Assembly: GCA_948474755.1 (NCBI GenBank)
Contig: CAOLHI010001435.1
Location: 124,001 to 188,000 of the forward strand
DNA: 64,000 nucleotides
From: Ctenosaura bakeri
Lineage: Eukaryota > Chordata > Lepidosauria > Squamata > Iguanidae
Reading direction: 5' to 3'
Below, one piece after another: positions 1-12,384 of this stretch. The first letter of the stretch is position 1, and each line of letters opens with the position of its first letter. The position numbers and the translations under genes were made by a program. The notes under the pieces are model-generated. The model did not search any database. It was not told the DNA's origin and saw nothing but the letters and a program-made list of their open reading frames with translations.

Positions 1-437
1 ATGTATTAAGAATTATATCTGGAAAAACAAGAGTTAATCACACCTCAGAAGAAAAATATAGATAGTTTATTTATGGTAGTTTCACAGCTGACATATAAAA
101 GATATATTAAAAAGTAAATTGACATAGGTTTTCTACTTTCCATGTTTAAAATCCACCTAAACGTCTGAGAATCATCCAAAGAGAACCAGAAAAAGGGTGC
201 ATTCAGTTGACAGCTGTCATTATTGCTTTGAAGTGCTGTAGGTTTGCACATCACAACACATATGTATAGATTTATTAGAAAAAGTGTTATTTTCTGATGG
301 CAGTATCCTGAAGCTTGTATCCTCCAGAATAATTTAACATTTTCTCATACAAAGAAAGCTAGTTTATGCCAAGCGGGGTAGCAGCTGGGGATCTAGTAGT
401 TCTGGTTGCAGCTACAGATACCATTTTTGAATCTTAC
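1..437 (-). other. INPP4B: INPP4B intron, partial (downstream end of gene in window)
   Basis: This is AT-rich intronic sequence after the last exon in the window. I see no exon, repeat of recognised family or other structure in it. Confidence 0.8.
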
Positions 438-615
438 CGTTTCTGAAAGCATCTTTAAGGAATTCTTCAAGCTGTCTGGCAAATGCTGCCTTGCAGAATT
501 AAGCAGCAGGTCTGCGTGACTTGATATGAGGGGCTGGAGATGATTGATGTTACTGAGAACTTCTTTTGCTTTTGCTGTGTTTTCAGGTGAATAGTAAATA
601 CATTGGTACCCAGTA
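438..615 (-). CDS. INPP4B: INPP4B internal exon, last one in window (178 bp, phase 2-0)
   Basis: The exon reads [20 protein letters not shown] then [20 protein letters not shown] and [19 protein letters not shown]. This matches human INPP4[21 protein letters not shown] and the following helical region to about residue 452. The acceptor is TTCTGCAG and the donor is GTAAGA. The final codon is ACG (Thr) where human has Lys. The next exon, beginning near human TELFVHAF, and the catalytic domain with the CKSAKDRT loop must lie beyond the left edge of the window. Confidence 0.96.
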
Positions 616-1150
616 CTGCAGAATGAGAAATGCAGAGACAAAAGATTTTTTTTTTAAGTCAAAAATCTGTTTCCAAGTTTAAGGGCTAGATAACTAATTG
701 TTATCTGTATGCAAAGGCTCTCACCAGCTCTGTAATTAATATGGAAAAGTGTTCTAAACTTCACTATAACACATTTATGTGCAGCATTTCAAAACCCAAC
801 TTCCTAAAGGCTAGTAAATAGACCTTGCTGAAATTGTAAGAGATAGTAACCTTTTCTTTGACGAACACTCCAGGCAGCATTGATGAAACTAATTACCCCC
901 TGAAGTTCTTTGAATGAACTCTTGCAGGTTGTAGTATCGCAACAAAACAAACAAAATTAAAAAAGCCTGTGCATGTTTCAGTTTTATAATGCTGAAGAAC
1001 ACAAAAGTTCACTGACGGCAGTGAAGCCTTGTTTTATGTGCCCTATCCCATTTATTACAATTCTGATAAATGCACTATAGAAAATTGTTACTGATCACTT
1101 AATCATTTGTTGGTTTTGCTCTGTGTGTTCACATTATTTTCAATTTACAC

Positions 1151-1350
1151 TGGCCCTATCATAGGGTTTTCTTGGCACGATTTGTTCAGAGAAGATTTGC
1201 CATTGCCTTCCTCTAAGGCTGAGAGAACGTGACTTGCCCAAGGTCATCCACTGGGTTTTCATTGCTGAGCAGGGATTCAGACCCTGGTCTCCTTGAGTCC
1301 TAGTCCCACACTCAAATAACTACGTCAGGTTGGCTCTCACACACTCAATC
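1151..1350 (-). mobile_element. tRNA/CORE-type SINE, inverted
   Basis: CATAGGGTTTTCTTGGCACG, TTGCCTTCCTCTAAGGCTGA, AAGGTCATCCACTGGGTTTT and GACCCTGGTCTCC appear in the inverse order of the family. Confidence 0.75.
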
Positions 1351-2444
1351 ATACATATGTTAATCATCACCCTGTTGTGTCTATAAAATGTTGTCACGAC
1401 ATAGTTGTTAGAGTATTAACAACAGAAGAAGATGTCATAGAAACAGAAGGCTTTTTTGTTGGTACAGCATATCAGAAGAACAACTAATTTTGACATTAAA
1501 GCAATTCAAAGTAATATATTCTCTCTCACTTATTCTGTCTCACATACAAATACAATGAAGTCTTATACAACACTTGTGTGCTCAAGATCACTGTGAAAAT
1601 AATTTCTATTCCCACTTTTTGGTAACACAGTTTCAGCTGCTAATCTTCACATATGTAAGAAATGAATAATTGAAGAATAAGTTTGTGAATAAAGCTGACA
1701 AACTTTTCACTGAAGTGAATACCAACACAACAGTTGAAAGACCAGTTAATTCTAACAGGAAAAAAAGGGGCATTTACAGGCAAGGATAATGCCATAGTTC
1801 CTGAATGTAATCTTATACATTTGTTTAAAAATCTCCATGATATATTTAGTATATAATTAAATATATATATTCAGGGAGTCTATAATTATGCACTCTGAGA
1901 TAAAGTGTTTCTCCCCCTTCTGGAATTTAGAATGTCAGTACTGCCATTAATCTAAAGTGTGCACATGCTTTTAAATAACCACATTGCTTGTTAGATTACT
2001 TTAAATTTAATGCCACATATTTACTTAAGTGTTACACCTGAACATACATTGAAGTACAGACTACATCATTTGCAATTCAATTTGATTATGTTTCAGAGTA
2101 TTATGGAGTAACCTTCCTTGTAGAAATTTTTTAACATATTAGGAACTCAATTCCATTCCTCCTATTAAGTGGGTGATTCTTGTAAATGCATTCAAATTAT
2201 TATAATACGGCATTGGATAATGTTTCTTATAATCATTATTGGTATCAATGCAACGTATAAATGGGGAGAAAAAAACTTCATACAGAAAAGACAATCCCCA
2301 CTAAGACATAAAGTCACCTATTACACATAATATATTAATCTTCTTCTTCCCCTCCCATAAATACACAACCAACAGCATGTACCATGCTGATGGGACAGCT
2401 CTGGAACTGGTATCTTCAGGAACACAGCCTACTAGTTGTCATTA

Positions 2445-2650
2445 GCCCTTTTACACTACACAGTTATAAAGCTATATTCCACTCTAATTAGCATGGCAAC
2501 ATCCTATGGGTTTGTGGTTTGATGAGGTACCAGACCTCTCTTGCAGAGAATTCTGAATTCCTCCCTAAAGTGCATATTGCAGGAATCCATAAGTTGTTGC
2601 CATGGCAATTAAAGTGGAATCACAGCACTATAACTGTGTAGCATGAAAGC
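2445..2650. mobile_element. Older foldback MITE copy
   Basis: CCCTTTTACACTACACAGTT on the left pairs with CTATAACTGTGTAGCATGAAA on the right, and CATGGCAACATCCTATGGG with an inverted relative. It has the same layout as the other foldbacks but is diverged. Confidence 0.65.
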
Positions 2651-3689
2651 ACCTACACAGTGGCCAGATCAAGGCACAGAATTGCACCCCTCCATTCTAA
2701 TATGTCATTCAGGTTTTTAACATGTGAAATCTTAAAGGATTTCCAAAAATGATTCAAGGCTACAGCAGAAAGCAAAAATTATTTGCTTCTTTCATATATT
2801 GCCTTTCCTTCATTAACTTCAAGAAAAAAATCAATGGCTTTCCTCCTCTACTCTTTAGCCTCACAAGAACCTTATGATCAGGTCAGTCTGAGACACCGTA
2901 CAGCTAACGGTAAGCAAGATGGAAGCCACAGTCCTACGATATCTGGAACATCACAGGTGCCCTTCCCTTGGTCTAGGAGGTTTCCTAAAGCTGGGAGGTG
3001 GGAAAGCAAGGGATAGGTTGGTTACCTGTAACTGGAGTTCTTTGAGTAATCATCTGTGAACTCACACAAATGGGTTGTTTGCACCTGCACAGTATTTCCT
3101 AAGGCTGCTGTGGCAGTCAAGGAACTGAGGACGATGCTGGCAGGCGGCCTTATATAGCCTCAGGGGAACAGGGTAGGATTCCTGCCAAAATCCTAGGCCT
3201 AGAGCTCTAGAAGTTTCCAAAGGGAATACTGCATAGGTGCAGACAACCCATTCGTGTGAGCCCACGAAGAGCCTACAAAGAAGAACCATATTCTCATATA
3301 TCAAAAACTTTTAATAAATATATTACACTGAAAACCAGAGCTGTTAAATAATAAATGGATTATGAATTAGCTTTTTAACAGATTACTTGATTAAATGTAA
3401 ATAAGTACCTATGGCAAGAAGTTAATACAGGTGCTTTTTTGTAATACTGAATGAAGTGAGCAAAAACAACAGAACAAAAAGCAGACATTTCTTGGCTTGA
3501 TTTGAATGCAAATGTATTTTAGCTAGCCAAACATGAGCGGCAGGCCCACTTGAGCACACTGGTGAACTAATCTTGGTTAGCTTAAACTACAGTTCCTGTT
3601 ACATCTAAAATGGGAAAATGTTAATTATCTTCCATTTACTAAGTAAGGTTTTAAATCACCTCTAAGGGAAAGGAAAAGAGAGAGGGAGT

Positions 3690-3910
3690 TGTTATTTGCC
3701 ATCAATTCAACTTTGACATTTGATGATGATCCTCTGAAGACTTCCAGGAGACCCCGGTCATCAACTGCCTTGCTCTGGTCTTGCAAACTCAGGGCTGTAT
3801 CCTTGATTTAATCAATCCACCTGAAATACAATATTCCTCCCTTCCTACTGTCTTTCACTTGCCCAATGCTCACTTCTTGAATGAGCTAAACTATAGTTTG
3901 GTCAGCTGGA
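3690..3910 (-). mobile_element. Bov-B (RTE) LINE 3' fragment
   Basis: GGTCATCAACTGCCTTGCTC and GGTCTTGCAAACTCAGGGCT at 3757-3800 are the inverse of the 15050-15130 part of the other Bov-B copy (TTGCAAGACCTGAGCAGGGC). The tail in inverse form (TTTGCCATCAATTCAACTTT) precedes it. It is old and truncated. Confidence 0.7.
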
Positions 3911-4399
3911 TGTTTAAAACTGAACATGACCACTGCAAGAAGGAAATTCTCCTTTAGAGTTTTCATTCATTTTCTTATCACAGTAACAAGCCAAAACTAA
4001 ATCCTGTAAAATACTACAATAACAAATCAAAGCCAAAATCAATTTGAAAAAGAAAAACAAATTTGTCTTAAAGTCTCACTGGCTAAATTTTGCCTTCCCT
4101 GATCTAAACCCTTCAGAAAAATAAGTGATCAAAAGTTTAGTTAGATTAATTAAATAGACCACTGAACTGATTATATCTTCAAGCAACAATTAAAATACTT
4201 TTATTTTATAAAACAAATTATTTTTGTTAATAATTACTATCACTAAAATTAACTGAATTATCCACTGTAAACGGATATTGTTTATAACAAGTATTTTAAT
4301 AAAGATATTAATTAATACATAATAACAGTAATTTTTATTAATACTCTAAAGTTAAAACTTTGATATGATAAAATATTTATGACCTACTAGTTTAAGACA

Positions 4400-4485
4400 T
4401 AGTCTGCAAGTGATTTGCTTAAAGGCATAACAGAAGGAGGATCTGAACCCAAGTCAATGTTGTATATTATGTCTATTGGCTTTGT
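4400..4485 (-). mobile_element. Possible ancient MIR-like SINE piece
   Basis: GGAGGATCTGAACCCAAGTC resembles the inverse of the MIR B-box region; little else is left. Confidence 0.3.
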
Positions 4486-6865
4486 CCTTCATTTTGTAAT
4501 ATGTCTTCAGGGACAGTTTTGGTTTCCCTGAGGGTTGGTAATGGGGCATTAAAAACCTCATAATGACAAGCCTGTGTATTTTTCCTTTAACACATCTCTT
4601 CTGATTAGCTTTTGAATGAGAATGTAAGTCTTTGCTGTACTCTGAAAATGATTTATGGACATTTTAAGCACTGGAACGCTGCATCAATTTAACTTACAGC
4701 CCATCAACTACATGTTGCTCCACAATGTGGTCTTAAAAATAATAATCTAGACTGCCATTCACTTTAGCTGAAAAGAAGAATCTCAATTTGCAACAAGATG
4801 GAACATTCTATATGAAGTAGTTGCAGTATGGAACAAGACCAAGCTTGGACAATTTTACTGTGTGTTCTTTATGTACGTTTCGAAAGCCAACAAGACCTTG
4901 GGCCATAATAAATCAATCAGACTCCTACCTGCCACATTATCTTTTTCCTCTAGGTATTCTATACATCTTTAAAAAAATAAAAGAACAAAATGGCAAAGAA
5001 TGGTTTGTGTAATTCAAATGCCTTTTTTCTCCCAGAGCTGGGAAAATTCAGTGATTATCCAGTTTCTGAAGTGTTTAGAAATAACCTGCTAAAATTAATT
5101 CATTACTCTAACTTCCTACAGATTTAAATTGTTTATTCTAACCTTTAAAATATCAAGTGATTCTATTTCCTTGTTTTTAATTATGATAACTTGTTAAATT
5201 CATCTCCAGAGATTCTACGTGAACGGTTTTAACATGTTTTTCAACAAATGAATTTATGTATTGAATTTCTTAATGGAAGTTAAGTAGATTACTTTAACAA
5301 TCTGTCATATTAGTACGACTATGCTCTGATTTCTAAATGTTTTATATAAAACAGATCAGTTAGTCTCTTTTGATGAATCAGATGCTGTTGGTGAAACAGG
5401 CATTTAAGAAGTTTAATTCTGACACTACTATTTAGAATGGGCAAATTCTTACGAGTATTATAAAAGTAAGCAGACAAGAGCATGGAAGTCATACATTTCC
5501 TTTTATCTTTTTATGAGGTGACTAACTTTTGCTCCTTGCTTAGAGCAAATCATGAAAAATTATGGCCTCTCTGGATGAACTGGTAAACTACTGAAAAACA
5601 GAGCTTGCCCATTCCTGATCCAAGTGTACAGTGAAGACTAGCTGCTCTGATGTCAGTGATGGTTGGAGGGATGAATCTGATGTGGGCTTTTGTTTTAACA
5701 CTGAAGGAGCAAGGTGACAAAACCATTTTGGGGATATGGTTCATTATTTCTGACAGTTCCTTTAACGTTCAGAGCAAACCCAGAGGGGAATCACTTCCCC
5801 ATTAAGAATGGATCCCATCAGCCTCCACTGTGGGGAAAGGAAGCTTGTGAACTTGAGGCTCATTACACCTGCTCATTCCTTTTGTGCCAACCCGTGATTT
5901 GGTCTGAAAATCCTCACAGATATTCCCACAGACCCTTATCTAACTATCTCTCATATTCTCCATCTTTAAGGTAAAAGCAGACTGATTTGAGAATGACCAC
6001 CAGTTTACCGCAAGCGTCCATCAGCCTCTGAAAACAAACTGTAGAAATAGTTCAGCAGCAGAACAGGTGGCCTACAGCAGTGCTACACAATGTGGTGGTC
6101 CAGATATCAGCTAAAACAGCCACCCCAAATCTCTCCCCCCCAAATCTCTTAGACCAAAGGAATGAAGGTCCTTGCCACTTGTCAGCTAATTCTGGATTGT
6201 GTCTGGGGGTCATCTTTATCAGCTTCTGATCACCGTATTGCCTAACTTATTATGGTGGTTAAATAAGACAGGCTGAGTTCACATCAGCACTCCCCTCACA
6301 CATTCTCAAGTACTGGGATTTCTTTATATGAGAAATGAGAATGCTCTTTGGTATTCTTTTAGGCTATTTATTGTAAGCATTCATACATATAAAAACACTG
6401 TATTCCTCTTATGAGAAAGTCAGGCATAGCAATGTCTGGGCACTTGTGTATCATTACGTTCATTACTTTGCATCAAGAGGTTACCCTTTCATCAGGACCT
6501 TTCACAGGGACTTTCTCTCTCTATTCAGCCTTGAACAGGCTTGGTAATAATTAACCATTAAATCATTTAACATAGTCCTTCATCCATCATAATCATCAAA
6601 TTCTCCACACTTAGTTTCCCATAGTAACTGCTATGGCATTATACAGACATTTCATATAGGCTTTCACTTGTATAGAATTCTGTCACTTGCATGATATTCA
6701 TATAACTCAGCTTATTAATCATATAATTTAGTCTATAACCCATTCAAGTATATTTTCTCATCTGTTTGAGTTGCATCTTTAACAGGCTTCTGTTGCATAC
6801 ACAGGCATTCAAGGGTTAGTCTCCTTGTTAAATCTTAACAGCATTTATTACTACAGTAAGTACAT

Positions 6866-7027
6866 CTATACTTAGGCCATTTCTGCACTAGCTTGTTATA
6901 GCGCTATGATCCCACTTTCAACATCCTATGGAATCCTGGGGTTTGCAGTTTCAAGAGGGGCCGACTGGATGTTGAAAGTGGAATCATAGTGCTATAACGA
7001 GCTAGTGCGGAAATGGCCTAAGTATAG
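6866..7027. mobile_element. Foldback MITE, nearly perfect palindrome, 162 bp
   Basis: About 61 bases at each end are reverse complements with only about four mismatches, from CTATACTTAGGCCATTTCTG on the left to AAATGGCCTAAGTATAG on the right. The central part holds GGAATCCTGGGGTTTGCAG. The match continues nine bases outside the usual GGCC terminus. Confidence 0.85.
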
Positions 7028-7200
7028 CCTCATCAACATGAATCAGCATTTTAGGGCAGCATGTGAGAACTATCAGGAACATTCACAGCTGTCTATCATA
7101 CAGTGTGTTTGTGTATTAGAGACAAAAACAGTCTGATAAGAGCTATTTCTTGGCTTCTTTTGATTCTCTCTAATCAGCTGCTGTTACTGCGGTTATGACA

Positions 7201-8160
7201 TGTCTGGTGAGAGCACTAGATATCTTTTGATATCAAATAATTTGGCCTTTGCTTGACCTTTCTCTGCCACCCTACTCCACGTGTTTGCAGAGGCCCACCG
7301 GACAAGCACGTATTGGGCGTGGCCGTTAATGGTTGTACATTCCAAACCTCATTCAGGCAGGCAACTTAAGCCTCTCTGATGCTTCAGGGAAAAACCCTCT
7401 TGCAAACTGGCCTTGCTCAGCACAAATCTACACAAAGATGCCAAGTGCCGAGCCATTCCTTTATGTTGGGCCATCAGCATATTGGCCATACTATTATCAT
7501 CCAGCGCTAAGCTCATTATGCAAAACCTGAGCTTTTCCAACTCCTTTGTCCAGTTACAAATTTCCTTTGTTCTCACCGAGCATGGCATGGCCTGTAGGTA
7601 AAATCCACCCTATAAAAGGTCCCCATTTTCTAGTCCTCCTTGGATCACCCTGGACTTCCATCCCGCCTTGCTGCCGCTCTGTCCAGTGAGGTTTTCCCCT
7701 CAGTTCTCAATAACTGAGTCTGCCTCCCTTCTTGGATCGCTCCTGAGTTTCATCCAGCCTTGCTGTCGGTTTGTCCAGTGAGCTCCCCTCAGTGAACCGC
7801 GCTGAGCTTTCTTCCCCTGCAACCTCCTCTTCTCTCCAGGACTACGAGACCAGGTGCCATATTACCCATTCCCCAAAGCTCTCCATTTCTATTTCTCACT
7901 TAGTTAGTGTATGTTGTGTCTTTTTATGTTGTTTGTCCTCCATAAATGTGGTTTTTACTACTTTAAAACCTTGTCTGGCTATGCTCTCTGACCTGAAGCT
8001 GTAGACATAGGGTAAAAGATCCTAGCTAAAGTTACCCTGCCTCTCGTTAGCTTAAGAGAATGCTCAAGACTAATTTCCCCGTCTTGTGTTGTTGTTTTTG
8101 GTTATTTGGGTGCCCCTCCCGGGACCCCCAACATACAGGGTAACACTGCCCTACCAGACA
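7201..8160 (+). mobile_element. Probable LTR, 960 bp, no coding region
   Basis: The region starts TGTCTGGT and ends with its inverse, ACCAGACA. A TATA box CCTATAAAAGG sits at 7609-7619, preceded by promoter-like sequence, and a CATAAA signal lies near 7940. This layout suits a retroviral-type LTR. Flanking target duplications were not found, and no neighbouring primer site or coding remnant is visible, so the limits are uncertain. Confidence 0.5.
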
Positions 8161-8653
8161 GTTTCACTACTTTAGCTTATCTTTATCCACTTAAAAGACA
8201 TCTCCTTTCTATAACCCTGCCTGGGTCCAGTAGGAGTTGCCTCAGCTAGTTCACCTGTGAGGAAGTTCATTCCTGGGTTGGGCCAATGACTGCCTTCCTC
8301 TGTTGAGTACAATTGTAGAGGTGTTTCTCATTTACATCCCAATGCCTATGGCATTTATTTCAGACTGTCATTAAAGCTAAGGCTGGTATTCTGCTGACAT
8401 ACACACACTATCAGATAACCAACTGCCTGAATTAAATCTTATGCTCTGTCTTACCAGAATACAGCTTTCATTTGGGGTTTGGCACTCACCATCCTCCTCT
8501 CATTGGTTCTGGTGTGTGGCATATTTTTTTCTGCCATGTAACAGTTTTTTTACTTAACTAACTTGCTTTGTCACAGCTTCAGGAGATTTTGGCATGGGGC
8601 AGGATCCATTTGTGCAGAACAGATTGAATCAACATGCCTGTCCTGCCTTAAGG

Positions 8654-9802
8654 CAGTGGTTTTTAATCTTTTCTTTATCAGCGACCCTCTTTAAATATCT
8701 TTTGTTGCTGTGGACCCTGAAGTCTTAACTCAAGATTTAAAACTGTAAAGTGCATCAAATATTTATTTAAAGTTGCTCACTAAGGGGCTTCACAATGATA
8801 TATAAGAAAAAGGAGGAGGAGGAGGAGGAGAAAAAGACAAGTTCCCAAGGGGATCATAAGCCTGTGAGGCAGGTGACTGGAAACTGGCACTGCTGTTATG
8901 GCAGGCTGCTATGCAGCAGAAGCAGCCCTGGCAGCCACAGAATCAACAGTGCTCGTTTTTCTGCTGCCTTTGTCTAGTGAGATGTTGGTGAGAAATGAGA
9001 ATGCTGCCTGCCTGCACCAGGGGTCCCTATGCACCAGAGGCACCAGTGGAGTTGACATCTGCTGTTTCCTCAGGCAGGGATCCAGCTGCAGGTGGGAATG
9101 TGTCACTGTCGCTGCCACCACTCTTGCCACTCCTAAGGCTGCCGGTACTACTGCTGCTGGCACTGATGGCCGCAGAGAGTGGTGACTGCTGCCACTCTTG
9201 TCTGTCACATCTGCCCACCGAGGAGGAATGGGCAGGAATATGAAGCAAGCAGCAGGCATGGACCCTCTAAGATGGTGAGTAGAGAGTGAGCAATGGGCTG
9301 TGAGGCCAGGGACCATTGGTTCTACAAAGAAGGGGGCGACCTGGGGTTGGTGTGGCCTTTTTGTCTTTTCTCTCAGGGCTGTTTGCCCCTGAGTTGGTAC
9401 ACCAGTTGCAGTAGTGAGATCCCTCTTTCTTTCCTCTTATCTTTTTCCTGCCTCTCTGACCACTCTTTCTTCTTCCCTTCACCAAAGTTATGAGCATTTA
9501 TAGGTGCACTTGACCTGATAAGTGCTCAGTGGAACAACACAGCCATCATGTGTGGGAAACAAGAGAGCTGGCAAGGGCAAAGTCTGTAGCTCAGCTGCTC
9601 AGCCCTCAGCACAGTGAAGTGGCCATGAAACAGGCAATGCACAGGTGGGGTTAACCATCCTGCCTTTGCCTTGGCTCTTGTCATATGGCTGCTCCACTGT
9701 GGGAAAAAGGTGGGCTAAGCAGCTGTCAAGCCTTTGCAGAGCCCCTGTGAGACCACTGCAGCCCTGGGAGGGTGTCCACAAACCACAGGTTAAAAACTGC
9801 TG
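8654..9802. mobile_element. Probable hAT-type non-autonomous element, about 1.15 kb
   Basis: The left end CAGTGGTTTTTAATCTTTTC is matched by an inverted right end (reverse complement CAGCAGTTTTTAACCTGTGG). The ends look like diverged hAT termini, and the sequence after the left end (ACCCTCTTTAAAT, TTGTTGCTGTGGACCC) follows the same layout as the element at 55783. No convincing 8-bp duplication is left. The interior is richer in G and C, with a (GGA)n run near 8808-8830. Several overlapping short open frames inside show no recognisable domain. Confidence 0.6.
8808..8830. repeat. (GGA)n microsatellite
   Basis: Seven GGA units inside the hAT-like element at 8654-9802. Confidence 0.9.
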
Positions 9803-10999
9803 GTCTAAACTGTTTAAAAAATCCACCCACCCCACCATCCATTCATCCCACTTTACCTGGACAGGCAATCTTCTCTTTTATTTCAAATTTCACGCAGTGA
9901 ACAACTGCCCCCTTTTTTTATCTATTCACATTATACCTCAACTTGCTACTATCTTAACTTGCTGTTTTTTCCAACCCGGACCTCAAAGAGGAGGTCCCAG
10001 TGTAAAACAGAAGAAAAATGAATTGTAAAAGTTGGCTCTAGAAAATGCCAACTGGCCTCAAAGCATATTTCAGATGATAAATAAGCATATATGTATAAAA
10101 ATAAGTAACCAGTGCCATGGTGAAATAATAATTTTCTTAGAGCCAAAGAAGCTCTGAGAAACACTTCTGTCTCATTCTACTGGAAACACTTCTGTTTCAT
10201 TTCACAGCTCAGAAAGAATATTAACATGAGTCTGATAATTTTAAGATTTTGTTTATTTCTACAGAAAATTTTGCAAAGGGGAAAGAAATGATGTAGACTT
10301 CTCTTTAAAAAATTGTGACACTGCTTTTGCAAAGTTTTGCTAACATCAATTTACTTGTAAGTGAGACAGAAAGGAAGACAACAAAGATTTATGCAACTGT
10401 TATGTGCCATTAAGCAGATTCGTGAGAGTACACACATTAAAACTTCACAGATGTCTGAAATTCTAATTCTTTTATATTTTGTCACCAGATATTGGTTTAA
10501 TGAATCCCCTGCAGTGTTCTGTATTTCTTATTCCATTACATATTTGAGCTTAATATGCTATTTGGTGAGGTTTTCCCTAAGATTAAAGTTGGACAATAAA
10601 GTAATTTCAAGACTATCAGCAATACTTCCTTACAATATAATCACCAAATACTTTGCTATAATCCTTACACAGAAAATAAGCTCTATTCAGATCTTGTAAT
10701 GAACCCCTTAGGAATCACCAGCGGTACTTTGCTGATATTTAGGGTACACACTAAAGCAAACATACTACTGTTAGTCAACTGACTATACAGAATAACTGTT
10801 CTCATTATACCACCAAAAACTGCCACTAGGCAACAGTAGCTAATTAAACCAATGATACGTTATCAATAACAAAGACACTGTTTATGATTTCTGCTTGAAA
10901 TTAGTAACAAAAATATAGGAATAACTATCAGTTTTATATGTTCATTTTAATGTAAATTATCTTTTCTCAATAAGAATAGACAAATCTGTTAATTTAAGT

Positions 11000-11285
11000 T
11001 TTTCAGTTCACCATCTTTCCAGAGTCCTAAATGCTGAAAATTTTCCCATCTTAAATCCAAATGTTGAAGATTGTTTTTGAAGTTTGTAGAAAAACATTTA
11101 TGCACCTTTGTGCAACTTTCTCTTAATGCATGTATTTTAATGCAATTTTGCCCTAAAATACATTTTTGCAATGAATTTTTTCTACTTTAATGCATTTGAA
11201 CAAATTATATTTTCCAATATATGTATTTCTGGTGTGTACTTTCCCCTCAAAAATGCATTTTTGTATACTTTTTTAGAAAGAACTC
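11000..11285. repeat. A/T-rich repeat with TGCATTTT/TGCAATTTT periodicity
   Basis: CATTTATGCACC, TTAATGCATGTATTTTAATG, CAATTTTGCCC, ACATTTTTGCAATG and AATGCATTTTTG recur at about 15-30 bp. It may be related to the A/T-rich repeats elsewhere in the window. Confidence 0.45.
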
Positions 11286-11869
11286 CATTGGACAACTCAG
11301 GGTAAATCTGTGAATCGTAGATTTTTTAGGACAAGTTTCAGTTCATTTACTGGTTCAAATGGGCTTAATTTAAATGTAAAATTGCACAAACATTTCCTAC
11401 CCATATTTTTCAGCTAGTATCACAAAAGAATTCTTATGTGAATTATCACAGTAAGGGCCATAATAGCAGAAGTCTCTTACAGTTTGAGTCCTAATTACTT
11501 CACAGACTAGTCCACAAAATCCAGCCCTAGATGAATTCCATTTGAACTTACTCAAATGATGAAAAATTATGCACACAGACATTTGCATAAGCATAAGCTT
11601 CCCTATTTACTACAAACATGAGAAATATTTTGTGTACTGAGTTTCAAGATACACCCCTTCACACACACACACAGGCTTTTGTCAATCAACACACTCCAGT
11701 CATTAAAACAGTGCTATACCGGAGAAATGTGTGCTTTCCATATGTGAAATATTTACATCTAATAAAATAATAGACATAGTTCCATGTTTTACACTGTGGC
11801 ATCCAAGTGCGCATCTATATGTTTATATTTCACATTTGAATTCTTAATGTTACTAATTTTTCCAATGCT

Positions 11870-12060
11870 GGTTTTATATTTATTTCCTCCCTTTCCTGCA
11901 AAGAGCTCAGGGCAACATACATGGCTCCCCTTCATCAAATAACCCGATGATATAGGTCAGCCTGAGTGGGAAAAGTGACTGGCCCAAAGTCACCCAGTGA
12001 GTTTCATGGCTCAGTTGAGACTTGAGTCTGGACCATCCAAGTTCTTATTATTAGCAAATT
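11870..12060 (-). mobile_element. MIR-like SINE, inverted, old
   Basis: GAGCTCAGGGCAACATACAT, ATAGGTCAGCCTGAGTGGGA and AAAGTCACCCAGTGAGTTTC appear in inverse MIR-like order. Confidence 0.6.
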
Positions 12061-12275
12061 ACACTTGTTGTCCAATAGATTTAATGATCAGACTTATTCT
12101 CCTATGATTGACTTTTGTAATAGATAACACTTGCATTCATTTTGTATTTACTACAAGTATCATTTCTACATATACATTTTGCTGATGTTACTGCATCCAA
12201 GTCACAAACCCAAAAAAGAATTTGTTAAATAATAGAGATGCTGCATTTCATAGTGAGTTACTGAGAACAACTTAC

Positions 12276-12384
12276 TTTCTTCTTTCTGCTTCAAATTTAT
12301 TCAACAGTTTCTGAAGACCACCATTTTTGAATCCCTGAAAATGTGCTGCAGGGGCCCCTACTGTGATGACATCATAAAGAACAT
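12276..12384 (-). CDS. INPP4B: INPP4B internal exon (109 bp, phase 1-2)
   Basis: The exon reads [20 protein letters not shown] then [16 protein letters not shown] plus two bases of the next codon. Human INPP4B has [20 protein letters not shown] and NGGLRKLLHRFETERRN, about residues 358-393. The acceptor is CCATTGTAG and the donor is GTAAGT. [18 protein letters not shown] is a signature of both type II 4-phosphatases, while [10 protein letters not shown] fits the B paralogue. The split Asn codon (AA then T) is completed by the exon at 615. Confidence 0.97.

Larger units (their letters stand above)
616..12275 (-). other. INPP4B: INPP4B intron, 11,660 bp
   Basis: This large intron holds SINE fragments (1151-1350, 11870-12060), foldback elements (2445-2650, 6866-7027), a Bov-B fragment (3690-3910), a probable LTR (7201-8160) and a hAT-like element (8654-9802). 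The stretch 4100-4400 is very AT-rich. I see nothing identifiable in about 1350-2440, 2660-3680, 4500-6860, 8170-8650, 9810-10980 and 11290-11860. Confidence 0.85.

Noticed and set aside
8909..9316. Minus-strand frame of 135 codons
   Set aside because: It overlaps four other frames of similar size in a GC-richer hAT-like element and has no recognisable domain.
9645..10028. Plus-strand frame of 127 codons
   Set aside because: It crosses the right end of the hAT-like element into ordinary intron; there is no domain and no splice context.
10361..10699. Plus-strand frame of 112 codons with hydrophobic stretches
   Set aside because: AT-rich DNA often produces hydrophobic frames. I see no homology, no splice sites and no codon bias.
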